Positions 53,766 to 64,000 of a DNA stretch of 64,000 nucleotides are shown here, one piece after another. Made by a program: the position numbers and the translations under genes. The notes under the pieces were generated by a model that saw only the letters and a list, made by a program, of their open reading frames with translations, made no database searches and was not told the origin of the DNA. The first letter of the stretch is position 1. Every line of letters begins with the position of its first letter. This stretch comes from Fusibacter tunisiensis (GTDB lineage: Bacteria; Bacillota; Clostridia; Peptostreptococcales; Acidaminobacteraceae), in assembly GCF_016908355.1 (NCBI RefSeq), contig NZ_JAFBDT010000004.1:105960-169959 (forward strand), written 5' to 3'.

Positions 53766-55844
53766 TTAATTATCCTTGTACTGTAGTTTGTATAAATCGT
53801 AATACATACCACCTTTTTCAAGGAGTTCTTGATGATTTCCAATTTCTACGATTTCACCCTTGCTCATGACGATAATCTTATCCACATGCTGAATCGTTGA
53901 AAGCCTGTGGGCAACGATAACAGTGGTTCTGCCATGAATGATTTTGTTGATGGCATCTTGAATCAAGAGTTCTGTTTCAGTATCGATGTTTGAGGTGGCT
54001 TCATCTAAAATCAAAATTTTAGGGTCAAACGCTAGAGCACGTGCAAAGGAAAGCAATTGACGTTGGCCAGCTGAAAGGGTAGAACCCCTTTCGGTCACTT
54101 CTTGATCGTATTTGTTTGGCAATTTACAAATGAACCCATCCGCATTTACATATTTGGAAATTTCATGAATGCGTTCGTCAGAGATGTTTTCATCATTGAG
54201 TCTGATGTTGCCCTTAATATCACCTGCGAAGAGAAAAACATCTTGAAGTACAATACCAATTTGCGAACGTAGACTTTCAATTTCAAGGTCTCTAATTTCG
54301 ACGCCATCAATATAAATACGCCCTTTTTGGATGTCATAGAAACGGTTTAAGAGGCTGATGATTGTGGTTTTACCAGAACCTGTTGCCCCAACAAGTGCCA
54401 TGGACTCGCCTTTTTTGATTTTAAAGCTAACGCCCTTTAGAACGTAGTCTTCAACTTCTTTTGGGTTTTCATCATAGCTAAACCAAACATTGTCAAATTC
54501 AATTTCACCTCTGAAAGCATCTGCTTCAAAGCGTTTTGGCTGTGGCGGATTACAAATTGTAGTTTCTTCATCCAAAAGCATGAAAATCCGCTCTGCACTG
54601 GCCATTGAGGATTGGAAGACGTTAAACTTTTCGCTAAGGTCCATAATGGGTCTGAAAAATTGCTGTGTATAGGATACAAAGGCCACCAAAACACCAAGTT
54701 CAACCAAGTTGCTTAGAGCATCACCACCACCGAACCAAAGGAGTAGGGAAAGGCTGATGGAATAAGCAAAGTTCATGGTGGGTCTAAAGATTGCATAGAC
54801 TTTTGTTTCATCAATGGAACTTTTTAAGTAGTCAGCATTGATGGTGTCGAACTCATTGAACATGGTCTCTTGACGGTTAAAAATTTGAATTATTTTCATA
54901 CCGTTGATATTTTCAGCAAGGGTTGCATTAATTTTAGCAATCTTAATCTTTACTTGTCTTTGTACAGCACGTGCTTTCATTCTGAAAATCTGAGCTGAAA
55001 ACAAAACAAGTGGCATAGTGCTTAGGGCAATCAATGTGAGTTTCCAGTTGATCATAAGCATGACCACGACGGTGCCGATGAGCAACAAAAAGTCTTTTAG
55101 GGATGTGACAATGACATTGGTGAACATTTCATTGATATTTTCCATGTCATTGGATACCCGTGTTACCAACCTGCCCACAGGGTTTTTGTCAAAGAAACTT
55201 AAACTCATATTTTCAATATGACTGAAAAGTTGCTCACGCATCGAGTAGACAATTTTCTGACTTGCATAATTTAGGAGATAAGTGTGTGCAAAAGAAAATG
55301 CAAAGTTCAGTAGTAATATGGCACCTAAAGTCAGCGTAAGGATTAAAATTTGTGTTTTGTTATAACTTTTAAAGGCATCTGTTTGGTCATCTGTAAGTGG
55401 AATTGCTGTATAAGACGCCCCGTTAATTAAGATAGTCCCGTTTTTAATTTCAATTTCTGCCCCTGATCCACTGAGGTTTTCAGTGTAATCGTCAATTAGA
55501 TAATACCGTTCTGGCCCCCTATAAATTTGACCTTTTGTAGCATATGGTGATGCATCAAAAGTTCGAGCGATAAGACCAGGAAAGACGATGCCGCGCGAGT
55601 TGATGCTAAAAGTGGCATTTTCATCACTGGTATCTGTGAAATAAATTTCCTGACTGACAGGGGTAATGTAATCGTCTATGGCAATTTTAGTGATGTAGGG
55701 AATTAATAAGTCTACTCCTGTTACAAACAGCATCATAATAATACTTAATGTTAAAATTAGCCATTGAGATTTTGCATATTTAAACAGTCGCCACATGAGT
55801 TTGGCGTCATAGGATTTTACGATCTCTTTTTCATTGTATTCCAT
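53766..55844 (-). CDS. ABC exporter half, canonical ATPase (heterodimer subunit)
   Basis: A 692-residue half-transporter: six membrane segments (about residues 20-360) and one ABC ATPase domain. Walker A is VGATGSGKTTIISLL, the signature is LSAGQRQLLSFARALAFDP, and Walker B is ILILDEATSNIDTE with the catalytic glutamate present. A large extracellular loop of about 100 residues lies between the first two helices (roughly 65-165), typical of the YheH/LmrD branch. The other half is encoded 5 bases upstream. Substrates of such exporters are lipids or drugs; the sequence does not decide. Confidence 0.93.
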   Translation of the reverse strand: MEYNEKEIVKSYDAKLMWRLFKYAKSQWLILTLSIIMMLFVTGVDLLIPYITKIAIDDYITPVSQEIYFTDTSDENATFSINSRGIVFPGLIARTFDASPYATKGQIYRGPERYYLIDDYTENLSGSGAEIEIKNGTILINGASYTAIPLTDDQTDAFKSYNKTQILILTLTLGAILLLNFAFSFAHTYLLNYASQKIVYSMREQLFSHIENMSLSFFDKNPVGRLVTRVSNDMENINEMFTNVIVTSLKDFLLLIGTVVVMLMINWKLTLIALSTMPLVLFSAQIFRMKARAVQRQVKIKIAKINATLAENINGMKIIQIFNRQETMFNEFDTINADYLKSSIDETKVYAIFRPTMNFAYSISLSLLLWFGGGDALSNLVELGVLVAFVSYTQQFFRPIMDLSEKFNVFQSSMASAERIFMLLDEETTICNPPQPKRFEADAFRGEIEFDNVWFSYDENPKEVEDYVLKGVSFKIKKGESMALVGATGSGKTTIISLLNRFYDIQKGRIYIDGVEIRDLEIESLRSQIGIVLQDVFLFAGDIKGNIRLNDENISDERIHEISKYVNADGFICKLPNKYDQEVTERGSTLSAGQRQLLSFARALAFDPKILILDEATSNIDTETELLIQDAINKIIHGRTTVIVAHRLSTIQHVDKIIVMSKGEIVEIGNHQELLEKGGMYYDLYKLQYKDN

Positions 55845-55849
55845 TCGCC

Positions 55850-57607
55850 TTACTCCTTGGATAGTTTTTCTTCGAGCAGTTGTTTTTGATACATGTCTGC
55901 ATAGTGTCCGTTTAGTTGAAGCAGGGACTCATGTGTACCTTTTTCAACCAGTTCGCCTTGATCGAGCACAATAATCTGGTCCGCATGTTTAATGGTTGAG
56001 ATTCGATGTGCAATTAAAATAGAGGTTGTGTTTTCAAGGTCTTCTTTTAAATGTTGTAAAATACTTTCTTCTGTTTTGGTATCCACTGCTGAGAGGGAAT
56101 CGTCTAAAATTATGATGTCTGGTTTCATGGCCAGTGCTCGGGCTATAGATACACGTTGTTTTTGGCCGCCGGACATGTTGACGCCGCGTTCGCCTAATTC
56201 TGTATTAAATGCTTTTGGAAAACTCATTATTTCATCATAGACTTGAGCAGATTTTGTTGCCCTAATCATTTCATCTTCTGTTAAAGCGTCATTTCCAAAA
56301 CGTAAGTTGTAGGCAATGTTTCTAGAAAACAAAAAATTATCCTGCGGGACATAGCCAATCATACTGCGTACCTTATCTATTGGAATTCTGTTTAAGTCGA
56401 CCCCGCCAATCTTTATGCTTTCATCAGGCACTTGATACAATCTTAAAATCAAGTTTACCAGAGTGGTTTTCCCACTACCTGTTTTGCCAACAACTGCAAG
56501 TGTTTCACCTGGACGAAGTTCAAACGAGATGTCATTAAGTGCTGGTGTGTCTGTTCCTGGATAAGTAAAAGTCAAATGGTCAAACTCTATAGAAGCGTCT
56601 GGTTTGTAGGCCCCTATAAACTGGTCTATAACGTCGAGGTCAATTATTTCTGGTGGTGTGTCTAATATGACATTGAGCCTTTTAAGTGAAACCATACCTC
56701 TTTGGAGGTTGTTGTAAACAAAACCTAGGGCCATCATTGGCCAAGCCAGCATGCCTACAAAGCTTAAAAAGGAAACAAATTTTCCAATTGTAATGCCACC
56801 GTCAATAACCAATCGACCACCATAAACAATGGCAATCAGTGTGCTGAGCATTGAAATAAAGCCAACTAAAGGATGAACAAAGCCAAACAATTTAACCATA
56901 TGCATGTTTTTTCTGAAGTTGTTTTCATTTTTTTCATTAAAGGTATTTAGAGATTGCTTTTCCTGCACAAAGGACTTGATGATTCGGATGCCAGAAAAAG
57001 ATTCCTGCACCACATCTGTAAGTTGTGAAAAAGCTTCCTGTACTTTTTGGAAGCGGTTTCGAACTTGACGCCCAAGTGTGATGATAAAGACGACAATCAG
57101 CGGCAAGGGCAAAAATGCCACCAATGTAAGTTTGAGGTCTATTCGCGTTGCCATAAGCGTTACGGTCATAAGGCCCATGAAGAAAGCATCTACAAACATA
57201 ATAACACCACCACCGAAAGCATTGCGGACTGCGTTGATGTCATTGGTACAATGTGCCATGAGGTCTCCTGTTTTATGGTGGTTGAAGTAGTTGAGACTCA
57301 TTTTTTCCAGATGAGTGAAGACTTGGTTTCTAAGCCAGTATTCAAGTCTCCTTGCTGTTTTGATGATGGTCATTCGCCATCCAAAACGGCCTATGGCAAC
57401 GCCAGTGGCGATAACCATTATGTAGATGATGTACTTTGGAATCGATTCTCGCGTCAATGTGCCATCCATTAAAGCGTCGGTAAAGGCCCCGACCACCAAT
57501 GGGGTTATGAGCTGTAGGCCGTCAATGGCCATTAGAAGAAGCGTTCCAAAAAAGTAATATGGCCAATACTTTTTTAGAAAAGGCTTGACGTATTGAAAAA
57601 CACTCAT
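55850..57607 (-). CDS. ABC exporter half, degenerate ATPase (heterodimer subunit)
   Basis: A 585-residue half-transporter with six membrane segments and one ATPase domain. Walker A is VGKTGSGKTTLVNLIL and the signature is MSGGQKQRVSIARALAMKPD. Walker B reads IIILDDSLSAVDTK, with Asp in place of the catalytic Glu, as in asymmetric exporters such as TM287/288 and LmrC. One site of the dimer is therefore likely weak in hydrolysis. It is translated first, directly upstream of its partner, and resembles YheI. Confidence 0.93.
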   Translation of the reverse strand: MSVFQYVKPFLKKYWPYYFFGTLLLMAIDGLQLITPLVVGAFTDALMDGTLTRESIPKYIIYIMVIATGVAIGRFGWRMTIIKTARRLEYWLRNQVFTHLEKMSLNYFNHHKTGDLMAHCTNDINAVRNAFGGGVIMFVDAFFMGLMTVTLMATRIDLKLTLVAFLPLPLIVVFIITLGRQVRNRFQKVQEAFSQLTDVVQESFSGIRIIKSFVQEKQSLNTFNEKNENNFRKNMHMVKLFGFVHPLVGFISMLSTLIAIVYGGRLVIDGGITIGKFVSFLSFVGMLAWPMMALGFVYNNLQRGMVSLKRLNVILDTPPEIIDLDVIDQFIGAYKPDASIEFDHLTFTYPGTDTPALNDISFELRPGETLAVVGKTGSGKTTLVNLILRLYQVPDESIKIGGVDLNRIPIDKVRSMIGYVPQDNFLFSRNIAYNLRFGNDALTEDEMIRATKSAQVYDEIMSFPKAFNTELGERGVNMSGGQKQRVSIARALAMKPDIIILDDSLSAVDTKTEESILQHLKEDLENTTSILIAHRISTIKHADQIIVLDQGELVEKGTHESLLQLNGHYADMYQKQLLEEKLSKE

Positions 57608-57710
57608 ATAATATCCTCTCTTAAATTAATTCGTAACCCTAGAGTTTTATTGTATCATAAGTTTTAAATTGATTAAATAAAATTAAGAAATAATATTCGC
57701 GTGTCGATTG

Positions 57711-57739
57711 TTGACAAAGGGGGCTAAACGTGGTAATTT
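57711..57739 (+). promoter_or_regulatory. SigA promoter of guaB-guaA
   Basis: TTGACA (57711-57716) and TAATTT (57734-57739) are 17 bases apart, about 21 bases before the guanine aptamer. Confidence 0.65.
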
Positions 57740-57759
57740 GAGTATTAACATAATAACCG

Positions 57760-57831
57760 TAACTCATATAATTCCAAATGATAAGGCTTGGAAGTTTCTA
57801 CGCGATTGCCAAAAAAATCGTACTATGAGTT
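57760..57831 (+). promoter_or_regulatory. Purine (guanine-type) riboswitch of guaB
   Basis: The 5' and 3' strands AACTCATATAA and TACTATGAGTT close the aptamer (P1). The central stretch has CCAAATGATAAGGCTTGG (P2 with its loop), AAGTTTCTACG (J2/3), and CGATTGCCAAAAAAATCG (P3). The base before TATGAGT is C, as in guanine-binding switches (U would indicate adenine). A terminator follows, so guaB should be turned off by guanine. Confidence 0.93.
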
Positions 57832-57867
57832 GTCCATATCTCTGCATTTACTGTGTGGAATTTTTGA

Positions 57868-57905
57868 GGCAACCATGGCATTTCGATCGGTTGTTTTTTT
57901 ATTTT
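57868..57905 (+). terminator. Riboswitch terminator before guaB
   Basis: GCAACC pairs with CGGTTGT around ATGGCATTTCGAT, followed by a run of seven T. It is the expression platform of the guanine riboswitch. Confidence 0.8.
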
Positions 57906-57910
57906 TTTGA

Positions 57911-59398
<1,488 letters not shown>

Positions 59399-59410
59399 GG
59401 GGGATGTGAG

Positions 59411-60943
59411 ATGACAAATGAACTCATTTTGATTGTTGACTTTGGCGGTCAATACAATCAACTTATTGCCAGACGTGTCAGAGAATCTGGTGTTTATAGC
59501 GAAGTGGTATCATGGCGACATGCCTATGACAAAATTTTGGAAAAAAAGCCTATGGGCATTATCTTTACTGGCGGGCCCAATTCTGTTTATGCAGAGGGGG
59601 CTCCCCGGTTAGATGCTGAAATTTTTAATCTTGGCATCCCTGTTTTGGGAATTTGCTATGGGATGCAACTTATGGCCCATACACTTGATGGAAAGGTGGA
59701 AAAAGCCACTCAGCAGGAGTATGGCAAGATCCAACTGGCCATTGATGCGTCAACGGGATTGTTCAAGGATGTAGATTCTGGCGCCCAATGCTGGATGAGT
59801 CATTTCGACTTTGTTTCTAAAGTGCCAGAAGGGTTTGAAGTTACGGCAAGAACTGAAAATTGTCCTGTAGCAGCCATGCAAAATACTGAGAAAAAACTCT
59901 ATGCGGTACAATTTCACGCAGAAGTGGAGCATACACCATTTGGCCGCAAACTTATCTCTAACTTCCTATATGAAGTGTGTGGGTGTTCTGGAGATTGGAA
60001 CATGGGAGATTTTGCCGACCAGATGATTGCGGCTATTGCTGAAAAAGTGGGCGATAAGAATGTCCTCTGTGGTCTTTCTGGAGGCGTTGATTCTTCAGTT
60101 GCTGCAACACTTGTTCACAAGGCTGTTGGCAATCAGCTCACTTGTATTTTTGTTGATCATGGCCTTCTCAGAAAAAATGAGGGCGATGAGGTGGAAAAAG
60201 TTTTCGCAGATGAGTTCCATATGAATTTTATAAGGGTAGACGCCAAAGCGCGTTTTATGAATAGACTTCGCGGTGTTTCAGATCCGGAAACCAAGCGAAA
60301 AATCATTGGTGAGGAGTTTATTCGCGTTTTTGAAGAAGAAGCGAGTAAACTGAGTGGCATTGAGTATTTGGTACAAGGAACAGTTTATCCAGATGTAATT
60401 GAAAGTGGTACGGATACTGCAGAAGTTATCAAGAGCCATCATAATGTAGGTGGCCTTCCGGAAGATATGCAGTTCTCATTGATTGAACCCCTTAGAGACC
60501 TCTTCAAGGATGAAGTGAGGAAGGTTGGACTTGAAATTGGTGTGCCTGAACATATTGTTTGGAGACAGCCATTTCCTGGTCCCGGTCTTGCCATTCGTAT
60601 CCTAGGCGAAATCACAGAGGAAGCCCTCCACTTGGTAAGTGAATCCGATGCAATTTTAAGGGATGAAATTTCAAAAGCTGGCCTTGACCGTGACGTATGG
60701 CAGTACTTCACCGTCCTCCCAAACATCAGATCTGTTGGTGTTATGGGTGATGAAAGAACCTACTCCCATGCCATAGGCATCCGAGCGGTTACTTCCATAG
60801 ATGGCATGACTTCTGACTGGGCGCGCATACCTTACGAAGTTCTTGATAAGATTTCATCTCGAATCGTAAATGAAGTTCACGGCGTAAACAGAATTCTGTA
60901 TGATGTGACAAGCAAGCCACCGAGTACAATCGAGTGGGAGTAA
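59411..60943 (+). CDS. guaA: GMP synthase (glutamine-hydrolysing)
   Basis: Aminates XMP to GMP. The 510-residue product has an N-terminal glutamine amidotransferase with the nucleophile in [15 protein letters not shown] and the histidine in [13 protein letters not shown]. The ATP-pyrophosphatase P-loop is [18 protein letters not shown], and the C-terminal dimerisation domain ends in [14 protein letters not shown]. It lies 12 bases after guaB. The 3' end of guaA is a known integration target of mobile elements, and unusual direct repeats lie just after it. Confidence 0.97.
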   Translation: MTNELILIVDFGGQYNQLIARRVRESGVYSEVVSWRHAYDKILEKKPMGIIFTGGPNSVYAEGAPRLDAEIFNLGIPVLGICYGMQLMAHTLDGKVEKATQQEYGKIQLAIDASTGLFKDVDSGAQCWMSHFDFVSKVPEGFEVTARTENCPVAAMQNTEKKLYAVQFHAEVEHTPFGRKLISNFLYEVCGCSGDWNMGDFADQMIAAIAEKVGDKNVLCGLSGGVDSSVAATLVHKAVGNQLTCIFVDHGLLRKNEGDEVEKVFADEFHMNFIRVDAKARFMNRLRGVSDPETKRKIIGEEFIRVFEEEASKLSGIEYLVQGTVYPDVIESGTDTAEVIKSHHNVGGLPEDMQFSLIEPLRDLFKDEVRKVGLEIGVPEHIVWRQPFPGPGLAIRILGEITEEALHLVSESDAILRDEISKAGLDRDVWQYFTVLPNIRSVGVMGDERTYSHAIGIRAVTSIDGMTSDWARIPYEVLDKISSRIVNEVHGVNRILYDVTSKPPSTIEWE

Positions 60944-60998
60944 AGATTTCAAACTCTGAAACCATTGATTTTACTGGGTTTTCGAGGTGTTGAAAGTG

Positions 60999-61026
60999 AT
61001 TTTGACTCCATTTTGACTCCATTTTG
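60999..61026. repeat. Tandem direct repeat after guaA
   Basis: The 11-base unit ATTTTGACTCC occurs twice in tandem, followed by a partial third copy. On the minus strand the frame from 61022 reads MESKWSQNHFQHLENPVKSM. This resembles the C-terminal segments of some Gram-positive tyrosine integrases, so the repeat may be an integration scar. That link is from memory and unproven. Confidence 0.45.
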
Positions 61027-61127
61027 AAATGATAATAGTGATACGAGATATTATTAATCTTAAAAATAGAAATTTTAATACCGCATTTATATATTTAATT
61101 CATATTGGGTCATTAATTAAAATAAAA

Positions 61128-61172
61128 AAGCGGCAACCTATGTATGGTATACATACTAAAGGTTGTCGCTTC
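61128..61172. terminator. Bidirectional terminator (guaA / DUF2680 gene)
   Basis: AAGCGGCAACCT pairs with AGGTTGTCGCTT around a palindromic ATGTATGGTATACAT. The A-run to its left serves the minus-strand gene. Confidence 0.8.
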
Positions 61173-61190
61173 ATTAAAACCATTTCAATT

Positions 61191-61640
61191 TTACCAATTT
61201 TTCATCATGCCTCTGCCGCCCATGCCATTGCCTTTGCCTTGGCCTAGACCTCGGCCCTGACCATTACAGCCTTGTCCGCCAGATCCCTTTCCAAACAAAC
61301 CTCTACCAAGTCCTGATTGGGTACCGTCACAAGCTTCAAAATTTTCAAGCATCTGATCAGCTTCCTCTTGTGTCAATTTTCCTTCTTCAACCAGTTCAGC
61401 CAGTCGCGCTTTCTTTGCTTCTAATGTCGCTTCTGAAAACTCACTATACACGCCGTTTTCTTCAGCCAACTGTCCAAATGTCTTTCCAGATTCAAGTCTT
61501 AGTTCATAAACATCCTCTGTGGATTTGCCTAACAAGTTTGCCAAAATTTCTGATGGACGGAATGTAGCATCTGCAAAGGACAACGCCATAGTGCTGATAA
61601 TCAATACACTAAGTGCAGTTAAAATCAATATTCTTTTCAT
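61191..61640 (-). CDS. Secreted DUF2680-type protein with Gly-rich tail
   Basis: A 149-residue exported protein: signal peptide at residues 1-24 (MKRILILTALSVLIISTMAL), then a helical DUF2680-like domain with KTFGQLAEENGVYSEF and LVEEGKLTQEEADQMLENF. The C-terminal 40 residues consist of Gly with Gln, Lys, Arg and Met. The function is unknown; it may bind metal or wall polymers. Site GGAGG precedes the ATG on the minus strand. Confidence 0.8.
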   Translation of the reverse strand: MKRILILTALSVLIISTMALSFADATFRPSEILANLLGKSTEDVYELRLESGKTFGQLAEENGVYSEFSEATLEAKKARLAELVEEGKLTQEEADQMLENFEACDGTQSGLGRGLFGKGSGGQGCNGQGRGLGQGKGNGMGGRGMMKNW

Positions 61641-61758
61641 TGTGAGCCTCCTAATGTCTATTATTTTTATCTACACTGTCATTGTAAACCATAAATGTGA
61701 TAGAAATATGATAGAATTCATTTTAAGTGTCTTCGCTCTTTTTAATCATTCTAAATCC

Positions 61759-63831
61759 TTACTTTTTAAACTTTTGGATGCTTGCATTTAACTGCTGTGT
61801 AATCTCCGTTAGAGAGACGCTGGCATCAGCAATATGATTTATTAAAGCCGTTTGTTCTTCTACCGAAGCGTTGACTTCCTCAGTACTTGCTGCGTACTCC
61901 TGAGTCACAGCCGCAAGGTTTTGAATATTGCTTATAATCTGATCTTTCTTTTCAGACATGATCAGGCCGCTTTCGTTCATTTTCAGAATAACTTCATTGG
62001 TCTTCTCTATCGAAATGGAAATGCCATCAAATCGATCTTTTGTTTCATAAACACTTTGTGTCTGTTCATCAATAGAGCGCGTCATAATGCCCATAGTTTC
62101 TACAGCTTTTTCAGTCTTGCTTTTCAATTCTATGATAATTTTAGAAATCTCTCCTGTGAATTGCTCAGACTGCTCAGCAAGCTTTCTAATTTCCTCCGCA
62201 ACTACAGAAAAACCTCTTCCCGACTCCCCTGCTCTTGCCGCTTCAATCGCAGCATTAAGGGCAAGCAAATTCGTTTGGTCTGCAATATTCTGAATCATTT
62301 TGCTCGCTGTAAATATCTTTTCAGCACTTTCATTAGCACTCTCAATCACATGAGATATCTCCACAGAAGATGCTTCATTCACCTTTGTTTTCTCAACCAA
62401 CGCTTTTATTTGGGTCAGACCTTCTTCTTTGAGTCTTGTTACCTCATGGTTGACGTCATTCAAAGACTTAAGCTGGTTTTGATCAGATTCAATAAGCTTT
62501 CCAAAATAATCAATGGCATTAACCGCCATTTCAGCTTCACGCGCTTGCTCATCTGCACCGTTGGCAACCTGTTCTATTGTGCGAGAAATCTCCTCAGCAG
62601 AGTTTGATGAGTCTTTACTAATCTCAGAAAGTTCAACAGAATAATGCTTAAGATCTTCTGAAATTTTCGCATTGAGTTCCATAAACTCACCAATATTTCG
62701 AATTACGTTATCAAATGCTACGGCCAATGTGCCCACTTCATCTTCTTTATTCATAAGCTTCGGATCAACGGATTCTCTTAAGTCTAGATCAGATAATTGA
62801 TGTGCAATTTGAGTTACACTTTTTAAAGGCTTTGAAATTGAATTCGCAGCCATGAAAATCAAAAGTCCAATAGCCGAAACGATTGAAAGGGCAATAATCG
62901 ATAGCCAAATAAGCTGTCGATTTGACTCCGCCATAATCTCTTCTTCAGTAAGAATGGTGCCCACGCTCCAAAGCGTATTCCCAACTCTTATAGGCGCCAA
63001 ACTCTTATAGGTGTCTTGATCGATTGCCGCTGAATACTCAATACTGGTGTAAGTGGTGCCACTTTTTATGACGTCAATATAAACGCCTTGCCCATTGGCA
63101 TCCAGTTCTCCAGAAAATGTGCCAACTCTACCAAAGCTTTTATGTGCCACCACTATACCATTATTCGAAAGAAGTCTCATAAACCCATTGTTCATAATTT
63201 TCTTGTTTTCAATATATGACTGGAGTTCACTCAACTCAAATTCGATTCCGACCAAGCCTATCGCTTTACCTGTTGAATCGTTGATGGGGACAGAATACCC
63301 AAAGTGCATGACCTTTTCATCCACTAAATAAGGTTCTACTACAAACGGTTCTCCTGACTCATAAGCCGTCATAGCACTGGTGAAGCGTTCATCTGTAAAG
63401 CTTGATTTTAAAATACTTTCTCCATCGCGTAAATAAGAAAAACTGGTGTCAGAAACGTTTAATTGCCCGGATGACCAATAGGTCCATACACTTATTGCCG
63501 ATTGATTCTGTTTAACAATTGACTTTAATGTTTCGTCTACATATTTGGCCCTTTCCTCGCGAGAAAGCAACGTACAACTTTCCAAAGCAATTTTTGTATC
63601 TTCAACCAAATTCGTGTACCCCTCAATGACACCAGAAAGTTCATACGAGGACAACAGTGCTTGATTTTCAGAAACGACCTTTGCAGATTCAAAAGCTACT
63701 TGCTTCATGTACTGTTGTATAGAAAAGAATGCTATCAACAGTACACTGATGATTGGTAAAAAAATGGTTAACATCATTTTTCTCTTAATGGTTTTTTTTA
63801 ACCTAAAACTACTACTTGTTTTCTTCGCCAT
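61759..63831 (-). CDS. Methyl-accepting chemotaxis protein (dCache type)
   Basis: A 690-residue chemoreceptor. ATG at 63831 ([20 protein letters not shown]) is preferred over one five codons earlier because a GGAGTGGGGG stretch precedes it. Membrane helix 1 is about residues 20-42. The double-Cache sensor spans about 45-310 ([20 protein letters not shown], then [15 protein letters not shown]). Helix 2 is about 318-338, followed by HAMP. The signalling tip is [19 protein letters not shown] with [18 protein letters not shown]. It shares its overall layout with the receptor at 13.6 kb but not its ligand region; the ligand is unknown. Confidence 0.94.
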   Translation of the reverse strand: MAKKTSSSFRLKKTIKRKMMLTIFLPIISVLLIAFFSIQQYMKQVAFESAKVVSENQALLSSYELSGVIEGYTNLVEDTKIALESCTLLSREERAKYVDETLKSIVKQNQSAISVWTYWSSGQLNVSDTSFSYLRDGESILKSSFTDERFTSAMTAYESGEPFVVEPYLVDEKVMHFGYSVPINDSTGKAIGLVGIEFELSELQSYIENKKIMNNGFMRLLSNNGIVVAHKSFGRVGTFSGELDANGQGVYIDVIKSGTTYTSIEYSAAIDQDTYKSLAPIRVGNTLWSVGTILTEEEIMAESNRQLIWLSIIALSIVSAIGLLIFMAANSISKPLKSVTQIAHQLSDLDLRESVDPKLMNKEDEVGTLAVAFDNVIRNIGEFMELNAKISEDLKHYSVELSEISKDSSNSAEEISRTIEQVANGADEQAREAEMAVNAIDYFGKLIESDQNQLKSLNDVNHEVTRLKEEGLTQIKALVEKTKVNEASSVEISHVIESANESAEKIFTASKMIQNIADQTNLLALNAAIEAARAGESGRGFSVVAEEIRKLAEQSEQFTGEISKIIIELKSKTEKAVETMGIMTRSIDEQTQSVYETKDRFDGISISIEKTNEVILKMNESGLIMSEKKDQIISNIQNLAAVTQEYAASTEEVNASVEEQTALINHIADASVSLTEITQQLNASIQKFKK

Positions 63832-64000
63832 ATGCCCCCACTCCATTTATGTTATTCTATATTAGGATATCACACATCCGTTGATAAAGTCATTAGTTTT
63901 GTTAAACCTAAATTCTACGTCGTTTTACGAAAACCATTAAAAATCGATATTTTCGCTGAACCTACGAAGAATTCAAGTAGTTACTCCTACATTTTAACAT

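Noticed and set aside
57047..57472. A 141-residue plus-strand open frame
   Set aside because: Antisense to the ABC exporter gene, without a ribosome site or recognisable domain.
61852..62607. A 251-residue plus-strand open frame
   Set aside because: It lies wholly antisense to the chemoreceptor gene; the Cys/Phe/Arg-rich composition is that of a shadow frame.

Overview
The window looks like a chromosomal segment of a motile, anaerobic, low-GC Gram-positive bacterium of the class Clostridia. A Fusibacter- or Acidaminobacter-like genus is possible, but I cannot prove the genus from sequence alone. The grounds are AT-rich DNA with strong AGGAGG ribosome binding sites, a 2[4Fe-4S] ferredoxin, a Rex redox repressor, thiolase, formate-tetrahydrofolate ligase, amino-acid catabolism genes, and a flagellar late-gene order like that of Bacillus subtilis.

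Layout. (1) 1-15.6 kb is the late flagellar and chemotaxis block: flgK (cut by the window edge), flgL, a DUF6470 (YviE-type) gene, fliW, csrA, flagellin, then after an accessory insertion flaG, fliD, a FliT-like gene, fliS, a YjfB-type gene, hpf and a chemoreceptor. The flagellin 3' end carries a group I intron-like RNA with a second flagellin tail behind it. (2) 15.7-19.8 kb is an accessory stretch: a decayed B12-binding/GGDEF gene, nitroreductase, a tiny ClpX-type zinc-finger gene, an XRE regulator, a REP-associated (RAYT) transposase with its palindromes, a GNAT acetyltransferase and a DUF5317 membrane protein. (3) 19.9-30 kb is housekeeping: secA, prfB with its programmed frameshift, tex, an amidohydrolase, and the tsaE-tsaB-rimI-tsaD operon for tRNA t6A. 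A cluster of DnaA-box-like motifs follows. (4) 30-38 kb holds acpP, an ABC-F ATPase, rex, thiolase, a MarR regulator, a uridine kinase-like gene, ferredoxin behind a Rex-like operator, and glutamate dehydrogenase. (5) 37.8-47.6 kb holds a PucR regulator, urocanate hydratase, formate-THF ligase, a DUF554 protein, a purine permease, an OGG-type glycosylase and an EAL-HDOD protein. (6) 47.6-53.7 kb holds CIRCE-groES-groEL, a large HTH-TPR protein with its own palindromic operator, an SLH-domain protein and a TPP-riboswitch-controlled thiT. (7) 53.8-64 kb holds a heterodimeric ABC exporter, a guanine riboswitch ahead of guaB-guaA, a DUF2680 secreted protein and a second chemoreceptor.

How the genes work together. 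FliW, CsrA and the flagellin leader form the known partner switch controlling flagellin translation; FliS and the FliT-like protein chaperone flagellin and FliD. Glutamate dehydrogenase, urocanate hydratase and formate-THF ligase fit fermentation of histidine and glutamate with one-carbon recovery. Rex and its putative ferredoxin operator tie electron carriers to NADH. The most unusual feature is at the flagellin 3' end: spliced and unspliced messages are both predicted to encode a complete 451-residue flagellin, differing at one residue.
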